This document shows positions 9,318 to 18,103 of a DNA stretch of 64,000 bases, piece by piece. The number at the start of each line of letters is the position of its first letter. The first letter of the stretch is position 1. Origin of the DNA: Solobacterium sp. (lineage in GTDB: Bacteria > Bacillota_I > Bacilli_A > Erysipelotrichales > Erysipelotrichaceae); NCBI GenBank assembly GCA_017432325.1, contig JAFRJJ010000003.1:1-64000 (forward strand), given 5' to 3'. The notes beneath the pieces are model-generated. The model did no database searches and was not told where the DNA came from. It saw nothing but the letters and a program-made list of their open reading frames with translations. Made by a program: the position numbers and the translations under genes.

Positions 9318-10496
9318 ATGCAGGATAAAAAACAATCATATACAAAGGAGCTGGGGTTGGAAACGTTCCTGTTTCCGATCGTTTTTATCGGTTTCTTCAT
9401 GCTGTTTGCCTGGCGTATGGGGCTGGCGAACATGCTCAATACAGTCATGAATACAGCTTACCGCCTGCTGATCGATACAGTGCTGTATATCACTGCGGTA
9501 TGCGTGATCATGGGCGCGGTATCCGCGCTGCTTGCGGAATTCGGCTTTGTATCATTGGTCAACCGTCTGCTGCAGCCGTTCATGAAGCCGCTGTACGGTC
9601 TGCCCGGCGTTGCGGCACTCGGTGTTGTCACGACATTCCTGTCGGACAATCCGGCGATCCTGACGCTTGCGGAGGACAAGGGATTCAGAAGGTATTTCCT
9701 GAAATACCAGTTTCCGGCACTGACCAATATCGGAACATCGTTCGGCATGGGACTGATCGTATGTACCTATATGTACAGCCTTTCACCCATGATGGGACAG
9801 TCATTGTCCATGCCTGTTCTTGCGGGTCTTGCAGGAGCGGTCGCCGGCAGTATCGTCAGCACGAGACTGATGCTGTTTTTCTCAAAGAAACATTTCGGGG
9901 AAGACGAGGCGATGACTTCCGCCCAGCTGACCGGAACGGAAACAGTACCGGAACAGATGCGTCCGATCCGCAACGGCGGTATCGGCAGCCGCATGATGGC
10001 AGCGCTGCTGGAAGGCGGGCACAGCGGTGTCCGCATGGGCATCAGTATCGTTCCCGGCGTCCTGATCATCTGTACGATCGTCATGATGCTGATCAACGGA
10101 CCATCGGAAAGCGGCGAATATACAGGCGCGGCATATGAAGGGATCCGTCTGCTTCCGCTGCTTGCCGGAAAGATGAACTTCATCCTGCGTCCGCTGTTCG
10201 GGTTCACATCACCCGAAGCGGTCGGTGTCCCGGTAACGGCACTCGGTGCTGCCGGCGCATCATTGAGCCTTACGGCAACACTTGTTTCCAAAGGACTTGC
10301 AGGACCGTCTGACATTGCCGTGTTTACGGCAATGTGCATGTGCTGGAGCGGTTATCTCAGCACGCATGCATCGATGATGGACAGCCTGGACTGCAAGGAA
10401 CTGATCGGCAAGGCGATCGTCAGCCACACAATCGGCGGCATTGCCGCAGGGTTTGCGGCACACTGGCTGTTCGTCCTGATCCAGGCACTTCATTAA
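9318..10496 (+). CDS. CD0519/CD1768-type membrane protein (nucleoside-recognition/GATE domain)
   Basis: A 392-residue integral membrane protein with about eight to ten hydrophobic segments. The LAEFGFVSLVNRLLQPFMKPLYGLPG stretch followed by LSDNPAILTLAEDKGF is typical of nucleoside-recognition (gate) proteins, the group also containing the spore maturation proteins SpmA/SpmB. I recall the same architecture in the clostridial CD0519/CD1768 family. Transport substrate is not established for the family. It is a single gene with a GGGGTAAGGG ribosome site, divergent from the MATE gene. Confidence 0.7.
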   Translation: MQDKKQSYTKELGLETFLFPIVFIGFFMLFAWRMGLANMLNTVMNTAYRLLIDTVLYITAVCVIMGAVSALLAEFGFVSLVNRLLQPFMKPLYGLPGVAALGVVTTFLSDNPAILTLAEDKGFRRYFLKYQFPALTNIGTSFGMGLIVCTYMYSLSPMMGQSLSMPVLAGLAGAVAGSIVSTRLMLFFSKKHFGEDEAMTSAQLTGTETVPEQMRPIRNGGIGSRMMAALLEGGHSGVRMGISIVPGVLIICTIVMMLINGPSESGEYTGAAYEGIRLLPLLAGKMNFILRPLFGFTSPEAVGVPVTALGAAGASLSLTATLVSKGLAGPSDIAVFTAMCMCWSGYLSTHASMMDSLDCKELIGKAIVSHTIGGIAAGFAAHWLFVLIQALH

Positions 10497-10610
10497 CCGG
10501 TTCATTCAGCTGCTGTGCAGAATGCGGTCAGACCGCTTCAGCCGGCAGTTTTATTTTTTTTTGCGGGAGTAGATTCGAACCATGCTTTTCAGGCATGATA
10601 CGAATTGATA

Positions 10611-10648
10611 AAACAGGTATTTGAATATGACACGATCCTGTTTTTTAA
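10611..10648 (+). terminator. Intrinsic terminator before the aldo/keto reductase pair
   Basis: AAACAGG (10611-10617) pairs with CCTGTTT ahead of a six-T run (10641-10646). A further hairpin CATGC/GCATG lies at about 10581-10596 and another T-rich end at 10549-10562, so the upstream gene may end at several signals, or this is a leader attenuator for the next operon. Confidence 0.5.
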
Positions 10649-10702
10649 TATAGATGTGAAAAAAGAATGATGGACATTGCATGGAGTCAAGAGGAGGTTG
10701 TA

Positions 10703-11824
10703 ATGGAACAGTTTGATATGATCAAAAAGAATTTCGGCTTCGGAATGATGAGACTTCCCATGAAGGACGGAGAGGTCGACCTGGAAGAAACAAACAAAAT
10801 GGTCGACTGTTTCCTTGATCATGGATTCAACTATTTTGATACAGCGCACGGCTATATCAGCGGGAAGAGCGAACTGGCGATACGGGAATGCCTGACAAAG
10901 CGCTATCCGAGAGACCGGTATATCTTGACCGATAAGCTGACCGGGTCCTATTTCAATAAAGAAGAAGATATCCGTCCGCTCTTTGCATCACAGCTTGAAG
11001 CCTGCGGTGTCGACTACTTTGATTTCTATCTGATGCATGCCCAGAACAATGATGTCTTCGAGAAATTCAAGAAATGCAGGGCATATGAAACAGCCTTTGA
11101 GCTGAAGAAGGAAGGAAAGGTCAGACATGTCGGGATCTCGTTCCATGATAAGGCAGCTGTCCTTGACAGGATCCTGACGGAATATCCTGAGATCGAGATC
11201 GTCCAGATCCAGTTCAATTACCTTGATTATGAGAGCGCGTCCATTGAGTCACGCCAGGTATATGAGGTGTGTGAGAAACATGATAAGCCGGTCCTTGTCA
11301 TGGAACCGGTCAAGGGCGGAAACCTGATCAGACTTCCGGAAGAAGCACAGAAGGCACTGGATGAACTGCACGGCGGCTCCAATGCCAGCTACGCGATCCG
11401 CTTTGCGGCAGGCTTCAAAAACATCCGTGTCGTACTTTCCGGTATGAGCAATATGGAACAGATGCTGGACAACGTATCCTTCATGGAAGACTTCAAACCA
11501 CTGGACGAACGGGAAACGGCAGCCATCCGGAAGGTATGCGATGTGTTCAGGTCAATGAACATGATCCCTTGCACTTCCTGCCGGTACTGCATTGAAGAGA
11601 GTTCATGTCCGAAGCATATCCGCATTCCGGATCTGTTCTCCAGCTACAATACCAAGCAGATGTTCGATGACTGGAATGTCAAACACTATTACGCCAGAAC
11701 TGTTGCCGACAGCGGCAAGGCTTCCGAATGCATCAGATGCGGCAAATGCGAGCGTGTCTGCCCGCAGCACCTGCCGATCCGCGATCTTCTGAAGCAGGTG
11801 GCGGAAGTATTCGAGCAGCAGTAA
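10703..11824 (+). CDS. Aldo/keto reductase with C-terminal 4Fe-4S domain
   Basis: A 373-residue protein. Residues 1-270 form the AKR barrel: the substrate-site NYFDTAHGY with catalytic-type Asp and Tyr, then YFDFYLMHAQ and VRHVGISFHD. Residues about 280-365 carry ferredoxin-type cysteines: CTSCRYC with a following Cys, and later CIRCGKCERVCP. Such AKRs are common in anaerobes and are assumed to reduce carbonyls using NAD(P)H or an iron-sulphur electron path. GAGGAGG precedes ATG 10703. It starts a probable three-gene operon with a second AKR and a lipoprotein. Confidence 0.85.
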   Translation: MEQFDMIKKNFGFGMMRLPMKDGEVDLEETNKMVDCFLDHGFNYFDTAHGYISGKSELAIRECLTKRYPRDRYILTDKLTGSYFNKEEDIRPLFASQLEACGVDYFDFYLMHAQNNDVFEKFKKCRAYETAFELKKEGKVRHVGISFHDKAAVLDRILTEYPEIEIVQIQFNYLDYESASIESRQVYEVCEKHDKPVLVMEPVKGGNLIRLPEEAQKALDELHGGSNASYAIRFAAGFKNIRVVLSGMSNMEQMLDNVSFMEDFKPLDERETAAIRKVCDVFRSMNMIPCTSCRYCIEESSCPKHIRIPDLFSSYNTKQMFDDWNVKHYYARTVADSGKASECIRCGKCERVCPQHLPIRDLLKQVAEVFEQQ

Positions 11825-11875
11825 TACAAAACGATATACGACAGGATTTTGTTGAATAAATTCAGGAGGCTGATT

Positions 11876-12976
11876 ATGAAATACAGGATCAACAGAAGAA
11901 CAGGTGACAGGATCTCGGAGATCGGGATCGGTTCATCCTATATGTATGAAGCAGGCATGGAGGAAGCAGTCAAAGCACTGCGCAGGGCTGTGGAAGGCGG
12001 CATCAACTACTTTGACCTGGCTGCCGGACACGGTGATTCCTTCCCGATCTACGGGGAAGCGCTCCATGAATACAGGGACAGGATCTTTTATCAGATCCAT
12101 TTCGGCGCCGACTATACAAAAGGCGATTACGGATGGTCGCTGGATCTGGAAACAGTAAAGCGTTCCGTCAAGAAGATGCTGAAGGAACTGCGGACCGATT
12201 ACATCGACTACGGTTTCATTCACTGTCAGGATGAGATATCCGACTGGGAAACATATAAGAAGAACGGCATTTACGACTATATCCTGGAACTGAAGGAGAA
12301 AGGGATCGTCAGACATATCGGACTTTCTTCCCATACACCGTCAGTGATCAACCGGATCCTGAATGAAGCGGATGTGGATATGCTGATGTTCTCCGTCAAC
12401 CCCGCATATGACTTCGGAAAAGGCCAGTACGCGTATGGGGAAACAGATGAGCGTGAAGCCATTTACCGCAGATGTGAAAAAGAAGGGATCGGCATCTCGG
12501 TCATGAAGCCGTTCTCCGGCGGACAGCTGCTGAGCGACAGCACATCGCCTTTCGGCAAAGCGCTGACAACAGCACAGTGCCTGAAATACATCCTGGATAA
12601 GCCGGGCGTGCTGACAGCTCTGCCCGGAGCCCAGAGCGTCTCACAGGTGGAAGATCTTCTTTCCTACTATGACAAGAGTGAAGAGGAACTGGATTATTCC
12701 GTGATCTCTTCCCTGGAACCTGTACGTAATTCCGGCAGATGCGTGTACTGCAATCACTGCAAACCTTGTCCGATGGGGATCGATATCGGTCTGGTCAACA
12801 AGTACTATGACCTTGCGCAGGCAGGGGACCTGATGGCTGTTGAACATTACAGGACGCTGGAAAAGAACGCGTCTGACTGTGTTCAATGCGGTCACTGCGA
12901 TTCCAGATGCCCGTTCTCCGTACACCAGTCCGAGCGTATGCAGATCATCAAAGCATACATGGAGAGCGCGCAGTGA
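11876..12976 (+). CDS. Second aldo/keto reductase with C-terminal 4Fe-4S domain
   Basis: A 366-residue paralogue of the upstream gene with the same plan. The barrel has ISEIGIGSSYMYEAG and NYFDLAAGHGDS, where Tyr of the usual D-x-x-x-x-Y is replaced by His, then YIDYGFIHCQD and VRHIGLSSHTP. The tail has CVYCNHCKPCP and CVQCGHCDSRCPF cysteine clusters. AGGAGG precedes ATG 11876. The changed active-site tyrosine suggests different substrate use from its neighbour. The lipoprotein GTG overlaps its stop codon. Confidence 0.8.
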   Translation: MKYRINRRTGDRISEIGIGSSYMYEAGMEEAVKALRRAVEGGINYFDLAAGHGDSFPIYGEALHEYRDRIFYQIHFGADYTKGDYGWSLDLETVKRSVKKMLKELRTDYIDYGFIHCQDEISDWETYKKNGIYDYILELKEKGIVRHIGLSSHTPSVINRILNEADVDMLMFSVNPAYDFGKGQYAYGETDEREAIYRRCEKEGIGISVMKPFSGGQLLSDSTSPFGKALTTAQCLKYILDKPGVLTALPGAQSVSQVEDLLSYYDKSEEELDYSVISSLEPVRNSGRCVYCNHCKPCPMGIDIGLVNKYYDLAQAGDLMAVEHYRTLEKNASDCVQCGHCDSRCPFSVHQSERMQIIKAYMESAQ

Positions 12977-13467
12977 AACGGTTGTTCTGTCTGATGCTGG
13001 GCATACTGGTGATGAGCGGATGCGCGTCAGAAGCTCCGGCTCAGCAGGAAACAGTACAGCAGGAACCGGTTCAGACAGCTGCTGCGGTAATACAGGAAGA
13101 AAAGGAAGAAGAGAAGATGCTTAACATGATGATCGGTGATACGGCAGTGGAAGTCGTATGGGAAGAAAATGAATCTGTGTCGGCGCTGAAAGAACTGGCT
13201 GCGGAAAGTCCGCTCAGTATCCGGATGTCCATGTACGGCGGCTTTGAACAGGTCGGTCCGATCGGAACATCCCTGCCGAGGAATGATGTACAGACAGTGA
13301 CAGACTCCGGGGACATCGTGCTTTATTCAGGTGATCAGATCGTCGTATTTTACGGCTCCAATTCCTGGGCTTATACAAGACTCGGTCATATTTCTGACAA
13401 AACACAGTCAGAGATGAGCGAACTACTCGGAAACGGTGACGTTGTGATCACACTGAGCGCAGAATGA
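12973..13467 (+). CDS. Lipoprotein with cyclophilin-like fold domain
   Basis: A 164-residue protein starting at GTG 12973, overlapping the previous TGA. It begins with a lipoprotein signal, a hydrophobic stretch ending in LVMSGC, so it is likely anchored outside the membrane. A Gln/Glu-rich linker follows, then a domain from about residue 50: MSMYGGFEQVGPIG, SLPRNDVQT, GDIVLYSGDQIVVFYGSNSW and LGNGDVVITLS. This is the cyclophilin-like (Cyclophil_like2) family, usually soluble; no isomerase activity is established for it. Operon position ties it to the two ferredoxin-type AKRs, perhaps as an envelope partner (inference). Confidence 0.8.
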   Translation: MKRLFCLMLGILVMSGCASEAPAQQETVQQEPVQTAAAVIQEEKEEEKMLNMMIGDTAVEVVWEENESVSALKELAAESPLSIRMSMYGGFEQVGPIGTSLPRNDVQTVTDSGDIVLYSGDQIVVFYGSNSWAYTRLGHISDKTQSEMSELLGNGDVVITLSAE

Positions 13468-13479
13468 TTATCAGGAAAG

Positions 13480-13507
13480 ACTTATGGCGGCAGTCATAAG
13501 TTTTTTT
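13480..13507 (+). terminator. Intrinsic terminator after the AKR/lipoprotein operon
   Basis: ACTTATG (13480-13486) pairs perfectly with CATAAGT (13495-13501) around an eight-base loop and runs into seven Ts. Confidence 0.85.
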
Positions 13508-13616
13508 AATACCGGTCATATCATCCCTGTATTTTATCTTCATCTGACTGCTGTTTTATAATGAATACAGCGAACAGACAGCCCACAGAGGCTGTCAGAA
13601 CGATCATGGAGGATTT

Positions 13617-14054
13617 ATGGAACGGAAAGAAACACCTGTGCTTGAGATACTGGTGCAGACAGACAAAGCAGCCACAGTGGAACTTGAAAGTGAGATCGGC
13701 CACGTGAAAATGATCCCTTTTAAAGGAACAGTGAACAGTGAACTGTTTACGGGAATCGTTGAGCCGTGCGGTGTGGATACACAGATCACCAACCAGAATG
13801 AAGTGCGTCATATGTCCGCAAGATATATGCTGACAGGCAAAGACTGTGCCGGCAATGACTGCCATATCTATGTTGAAAACAATGCGTGGTTTACGGATGG
13901 AGCACGGCCGAAGCCCTTCCGTTCGGTACCGACATTTATTACGGATTCACCGGTTCTTGCACCTTATCTTCACCGCAACCAGTTTGTCGGGGAAGGTCTG
14001 CGTGATGAGCAGGGACTGTGGATCCGGTTCTATGAACTGGCAGACAAAGCCTGA
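13617..14054 (+). CDS. DUF3237 family protein
   Basis: A 145-residue soluble protein. The segment MIPFKGTVNSELFTGIVEPCGVDTQ, then ARYMLTGKDCAGNDCHIYVENN and later FVGEG near the C-terminus match the DUF3237 beta-barrel family, which occurs in catabolic contexts with no proven activity. GGAGG lies six bases before the ATG. It is a single-gene unit between a terminator and the glnA promoter. Confidence 0.7.
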   Translation: MERKETPVLEILVQTDKAATVELESEIGHVKMIPFKGTVNSELFTGIVEPCGVDTQITNQNEVRHMSARYMLTGKDCAGNDCHIYVENNAWFTDGARPKPFRSVPTFITDSPVLAPYLHRNQFVGEGLRDEQGLWIRFYELADKA

Positions 14055-14125
14055 GCAATGTGATATTCACTGAAAAAAGTTTCAGAGAATTTTGAAAATG
14101 AGTTGATTATTCAATGCGGAGCGGA

Positions 14126-14154
14126 TTGACAGTGGCTGTTCAGCCGTTTACCAT
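14126..14154 (+). promoter_or_regulatory. Candidate glnA promoter
   Basis: TTGACA at 14126-14131 is 17 bases from TACCAT at 14149-14154. Transcription would begin at about 14161, directly before the leader terminator. The same bases also form a hairpin (TGACA with TGTCA, GGCT with AGCC), so the assignment is not certain. Confidence 0.4.
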
Positions 14155-14164
14155 GAAATTGTCA

Positions 14165-14211
14165 GAGCAAGGGTGCCCGAACGGCGGTTTCCTTTGCTCC
14201 TTTTGTTTTTT
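14165..14211 (+). terminator. Leader terminator (attenuator) upstream of glnA
   Basis: GAGCAAGG (14165-14172) pairs with CCTTTGCTC (14191-14199) with one bulge and is followed by a T-rich run to 14211, immediately before the glnA RBS. GCCGTT at about 14143-14148 can pair with AACGGC in the terminator loop. A terminator between promoter and gene implies regulated read-through; the ANTAR protein encoded after glnA is the obvious candidate antiterminator. Confidence 0.65.
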
Positions 14212-14225
14212 AGGGAGGATTTACC

Positions 14226-15554
14226 ATGAGTTACACAAAAGAAGACATTATCAAACTGGTAGAAGAAGGCGATGTTGAATTCATCCGCATGCAGTTTACC
14301 GATATCTTCGGCAGACTGAAGAATGTCGCGATCACTGCGTCCCAGATCAGAAAAGCTGTCGACAATGAGATCATGATCGACGGCAGCTCAATCGAAGGAT
14401 TCGCCCGTATCAACGAATCGGATATGTATCTTCATCCGGATCTTGATTCCTATGCAGTACTTCCCTGGAGACCGCAGCACGCACGTGTCGCAAGACTGAT
14501 CTGTGATGTTTATCTGCCTGACGGCACGCCGTTCACAGGCGATCCCCGCTATGTGCTGAAACGGCAGCTTGCCAGAGCGGCAGAGAAGGGCTACACGTTC
14601 AATGTCGGCCCCGAATGTGAATTCTTCCTGTTTGAGACAGATGACGATGGACTTCCTACAACAAAGACAAGCGATGACGCAGGATATTTCGATCTTGACC
14701 CGCTGGATCACGGCGGATCGACAAGAAGGGAGATCTGCATGATGCTGGAGGACATCGGCTATGAAGTGGAAGCCAGCCATCACGAGGTTGCCCGCGGCCA
14801 GCATGAGATCGATTTCAAATACAGTGAAGCACTCAGAAGTGCGGACAACATCATGACATTCAAGCTTGCGGTCAAGACCATTGCCCAGAAGAACGGACTG
14901 CACGCGACATTTATGCCAAAGCCGATCTACGGGATCAACGGCAGCGGCATGCATACAAATATGTCCCTGTTCAAGGATGGAAAGAACGTATTCGATGATC
15001 CGACGGATCCCCGCGGCCTTTCCAAAGAAGCGTACGCGTTTATTGCCGGTATCCTTGAACATATCAAGGGCATGACAGCCGTCATGAATCCGCTTGTCAA
15101 CAGCTATAAGCGCCTGGTTCCGGGATATGAAGCTCCGTGCTACATTTCCTGGTCTGCCAGCAACCGTTCCGCACTGATCAGGATCCCTGCCGCAAGAGGC
15201 AAATCCACCAGAGTTGAGCTGCGCTGTCCGGATCCTTCCTGCAACCCGTATCTGGAACTGGCGGTATGCCTTGCGGCCGGACTGGACGGCATTGAACGCG
15301 GTCTGACCCCGCCGGATGAGATCCTGGAAAACATCTTTGTGATGGGTGAAGCAGAACGCAAAGCAAAGGGGATCGACAGCCTTCCGGGAAGCCTGAAGGA
15401 AGCGCTCGATCTGATGCTGGAAGACAGCCTGGTATGCGGAACCCTCGGCGATCATGTTCTTTCCCACTATACAGCCGGAAAATACGCTGAATGGGATGCG
15501 TACCGTACGTCGGTATCCGAGTGGGAGATCAAAGAATACCTCATGATGTACTGA
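14226..15554 (+). CDS. glnA: Glutamine synthetase type I (GSI-alpha-like)
   Basis: A 442-residue enzyme that makes glutamine from glutamate, ammonia and ATP. Visible signatures: the N-terminal latch-loop region ending DGSSIEGF, the metal-binding GPECEFFLF, HHEVARGQHEIDF, the ATP-loop region MPKPIYGINGSGMHTNMSL, NSYKRLVPGYEAP, and RIPAARGKSTRVELRCPDPSCNPYL. The length and lack of the adenylylation-site region fit GSI-alpha, the feedback-inhibited Bacillus-type form. AGGGAGG lies before the ATG. The leader has an intrinsic terminator, and an ANTAR regulator gene follows after seven bases. Confidence 0.97.
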   Translation: MSYTKEDIIKLVEEGDVEFIRMQFTDIFGRLKNVAITASQIRKAVDNEIMIDGSSIEGFARINESDMYLHPDLDSYAVLPWRPQHARVARLICDVYLPDGTPFTGDPRYVLKRQLARAAEKGYTFNVGPECEFFLFETDDDGLPTTKTSDDAGYFDLDPLDHGGSTRREICMMLEDIGYEVEASHHEVARGQHEIDFKYSEALRSADNIMTFKLAVKTIAQKNGLHATFMPKPIYGINGSGMHTNMSLFKDGKNVFDDPTDPRGLSKEAYAFIAGILEHIKGMTAVMNPLVNSYKRLVPGYEAPCYISWSASNRSALIRIPAARGKSTRVELRCPDPSCNPYLELAVCLAAGLDGIERGLTPPDEILENIFVMGEAERKAKGIDSLPGSLKEALDLMLEDSLVCGTLGDHVLSHYTAGKYAEWDAYRTSVSEWEIKEYLMMY

Positions 15555-15561
15555 CCGCACT

Positions 15562-16089
15562 ATGGCAAAGTTCGTAGTGGCATTCCGGGACCGTGATACC
15601 GCGGAAAAGATCGCTTCTCTCCTGAGGGACAGCGGATATGAAGTGATCAAGGTATGCACGGACGGAGATGATGTGAAGCGCACCTTTCACAGGATCCATG
15701 ACGGCATCCTGATCTCGGGATACCGTCTGAAAGACAGACTGCTTCCGCGTGTTGCGGAAGACCTGGATGATCATGCGGAAGTACTGGCACTGGTCAGGGC
15801 GGATGATACGGACCTGTCCGGTACATCCGGGATCTTTGTCCAGAAACTCCCGGTCAGCCGGTCGGAACTGGCCCAGTGGGCCGACATGCTTTCCCAGCTC
15901 CATGATCATAAAATGCCCCGCAGGGATAAAGAAAGCCAGGAAACGGTCAGCCTGGCAAAGCAGAAGCTGATGGAAGAACGCGGAATGACGGAACGTGAAG
16001 CGCACCGGTATCTCCAGCGTACCAGCATGCGCCTTGGTCTCAGGATGGAACAGACGGCCGACCGTATCCTCAGTCATGGGACTGTATAA
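15562..16089 (+). CDS. ANTAR-domain RNA-binding regulator (receiver-like N-terminus)
   Basis: A 175-residue protein. Residues 1-115 resemble a response-regulator receiver but without a clear acidic pocket and phospho-Asp. The C-terminal 50 residues form an ANTAR domain, a three-helix bundle with AKQKLMEERGMTEREAHRYLQRTSM and LGLRMEQTADRIL. ANTAR proteins bind tandem hexaloop hairpins and prevent transcription termination. Its place seven bases after glnA, whose leader carries a terminator, points to antitermination control of glutamine synthesis, known for ANTAR-glnA pairs in Firmicutes. Confidence 0.88.
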   Translation: MAKFVVAFRDRDTAEKIASLLRDSGYEVIKVCTDGDDVKRTFHRIHDGILISGYRLKDRLLPRVAEDLDDHAEVLALVRADDTDLSGTSGIFVQKLPVSRSELAQWADMLSQLHDHKMPRRDKESQETVSLAKQKLMEERGMTEREAHRYLQRTSMRLGLRMEQTADRILSHGTV

Positions 16090-16141
16090 ATGATCTTCTG
16101 CCACAGCAGATATTGCATAGCTGCTGTATTACCCCGCTGAT

Positions 16142-16178
16142 GCCTGATATTTGTTTCCGTCAGATATCAGGCTTTTTC
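16142..16178 (+). terminator. Intrinsic terminator of the glnA operon
   Basis: GCCTGATAT (16142-16150) pairs perfectly with ATATCAGGC (16164-16172) around a 13-base loop, followed by five Ts. Confidence 0.9.
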
Positions 16179-16239
16179 TCTGTATACAGTCTTTTATGCT
16201 AAAATCTCATTAAAGAATGCAACGGAGGGCAAGTTCTGT

Positions 16240-18099
16240 ATGACCTCACTGATGGTTATCCTGTCTGCAGGTTTACTGTTCATGCTGGTATTGATATCGC
16301 TGGCTTTTCAGCCAAGAATGTCGGCGAAGATCACCGGGTGGCTGTTTTTCATTGTGGCCGCAGCAGGTTTCTGCATTTACGGATATGCTTATTCCAAACT
16401 GTATCCATACGTTCCGCATGCAGTCGTCCGTACGGTGTTTTCCGTATTCTGCATGTTCCTGGGAAGAAATGAGATCAGCGCGGTCAATGCGGTCCCTGTT
16501 TATCAGGCGCCTTCCATACAGATCGTGATCTATCTGGTGCACCTGTGCGCGCTGTATGTCACCGCAAGCGCGGTGATCACGGGACTCGGCAGGAGGCTGC
16601 TCCGTCTGATCAACCTGTTCCTGGTGAACCGGAAACATATTTCACTGATATACGGTGTATCCGACGATACAATTTCGCTTGCCGAAGAGCTCCAGGAAAC
16701 AGGTTCTGTTGTTGTCTTCGCGGATGACAGTTATTCCGCGGACAGGGAAGCGCAGATCCTGAATATGGGAAGTCTGCTGTTCAGCGGGGACACTGTCAGT
16801 CATCCCGGCAGGGGACTCCTGAAACAGACCGGCATGACACGCGGCAGCAGGACGATCCATATCTACTGCATGCAGGACAGCTCCAACCAGAACATGGTGT
16901 TCGCGGAAGCGATGCGCGATGCCCTGGAGGACGCTGGTGTCCCGGAAGACAGGACATCCCTGACAATGATCACAGCAGATCAGTATACGATGGGATCACT
17001 GCAGGCGGATGCCTCACGGAACAGATACGGCTACGGATCCGTATACGCGCTGAACAGGGTCGAATTCATCGCCCGCCTGATGATGAACAAATATCCGCCG
17101 TATCAGACGATGACATTTGACGGACATGGAAAAGCGCTGGAAAACTTTGAAGGCGTGATCATCGGTTTCGGAAGCGTCGGACAGGCAGTCCTGCGCAGCC
17201 TGCTGATGAATGCCCAGTTCGAAGGAAGCGTCTTCCATGCCGCTGTGATCGATGACAAGTACGCGTCCGGCGCGGGCAACTTCTTCTATGAGTATCCCGG
17301 GATCGGCGCGTCCTACAATATTGAATTCCGCAATGAAAACGGCCGCGGTATTTCCTTTTACCGTTATCTGAGTGAGATCAGCGATTCGCTGAACTATATT
17401 GCCGTATGTACGGGAAGCGAAAAGGAAAATGCTGAGATCGCTGCTGAGCTGACGGAGTTTATTTCCCGTACTGGTTCCAGGGCGGTCGTCGTCCAGGGAA
17501 CTGCCAACGGGATCCGTCATATCGATCCGAAGACCGGGATCACGGAAACCCATACGCTGTATTCTTCCGAACTGCTGAACAATGAGAATATCGATCATAT
17601 GGCAATGGTACTGAACCATCAGTACAATTCCGGAAACGGAAAGACAATGGAAGAAAACTGGCGGTCATGTGATTATTTCAGCAGGATGAGCTGCCGGGCA
17701 AGCACCGACTTCATCGATGCGCTGCTGTATTCATGCGGCGCTGCAAGAGAAGATGTCCTCAATGACAGATGGCAGCCTTCCGGGCAGGAACTGGAAACGC
17801 TCGGAAAGACAGAACACCTGAGATGGTGCGCCTTCCATGCGGCAATGGGCTATACCGTGATGCCGGAGGATGTCCTGCGCCAGAGAGCAGCGGACAGGGA
17901 AAAGGAGATCAAAGAAACAGGATCTTCAAAGATCCGGATCGCCAAGGATACGCAGTCCCGTCTGCATGCCTGCATGGTCGGCTGGGATGAGCTGGATCAT
18001 CTGGCAGAACTGGAAGAAGAACTGACGGGCGTGCGCCGTGATTATAAGGCAGCAGATATTGACAACATCCGGATGATCCCGGATATGCTGAAAAGGTGA
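16240..18099 (+). CDS. Membrane protein with two Rossmann (TrkA/RCK-like) domains and RyR-like C-terminus
   Basis: A 619-residue protein. Hydrophobic segments lie at about residues 4-22, 32-51, 60-75 and 92-115, with no K+ filter motif. A first nucleotide-binding-like domain (about 132-240) starts HISLIYGVSDD; a second (about 303-440) has EGVIIGFGSVGQAV with the G-x-G-x-x-G loop at 309-314. The C-terminal 95 residues (TEHLRWCAFHAAMGY, then HACMVGWDELDHL and IPDML) match the pattern of prokaryotic RyR-like domains. The next gene, five bases downstream, has the same soluble plan plus a real channel pore, so the two probably form one complex. Ligand unknown. GGAGGG precedes ATG 16240. Confidence 0.65.
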   Translation: MTSLMVILSAGLLFMLVLISLAFQPRMSAKITGWLFFIVAAAGFCIYGYAYSKLYPYVPHAVVRTVFSVFCMFLGRNEISAVNAVPVYQAPSIQIVIYLVHLCALYVTASAVITGLGRRLLRLINLFLVNRKHISLIYGVSDDTISLAEELQETGSVVVFADDSYSADREAQILNMGSLLFSGDTVSHPGRGLLKQTGMTRGSRTIHIYCMQDSSNQNMVFAEAMRDALEDAGVPEDRTSLTMITADQYTMGSLQADASRNRYGYGSVYALNRVEFIARLMMNKYPPYQTMTFDGHGKALENFEGVIIGFGSVGQAVLRSLLMNAQFEGSVFHAAVIDDKYASGAGNFFYEYPGIGASYNIEFRNENGRGISFYRYLSEISDSLNYIAVCTGSEKENAEIAAELTEFISRTGSRAVVVQGTANGIRHIDPKTGITETHTLYSSELLNNENIDHMAMVLNHQYNSGNGKTMEENWRSCDYFSRMSCRASTDFIDALLYSCGAAREDVLNDRWQPSGQELETLGKTEHLRWCAFHAAMGYTVMPEDVLRQRAADREKEIKETGSSKIRIAKDTQSRLHACMVGWDELDHLAELEEELTGVRRDYKAADIDNIRMIPDMLKR

Positions 18100-18103
18100 A
18101 CAA

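Noticed and set aside
14388..15683. 431-codon minus-strand frame opposite glnA
   Set aside because: It is an antisense shadow of the strongly conserved glnA and ANTAR genes and reads like random composition.
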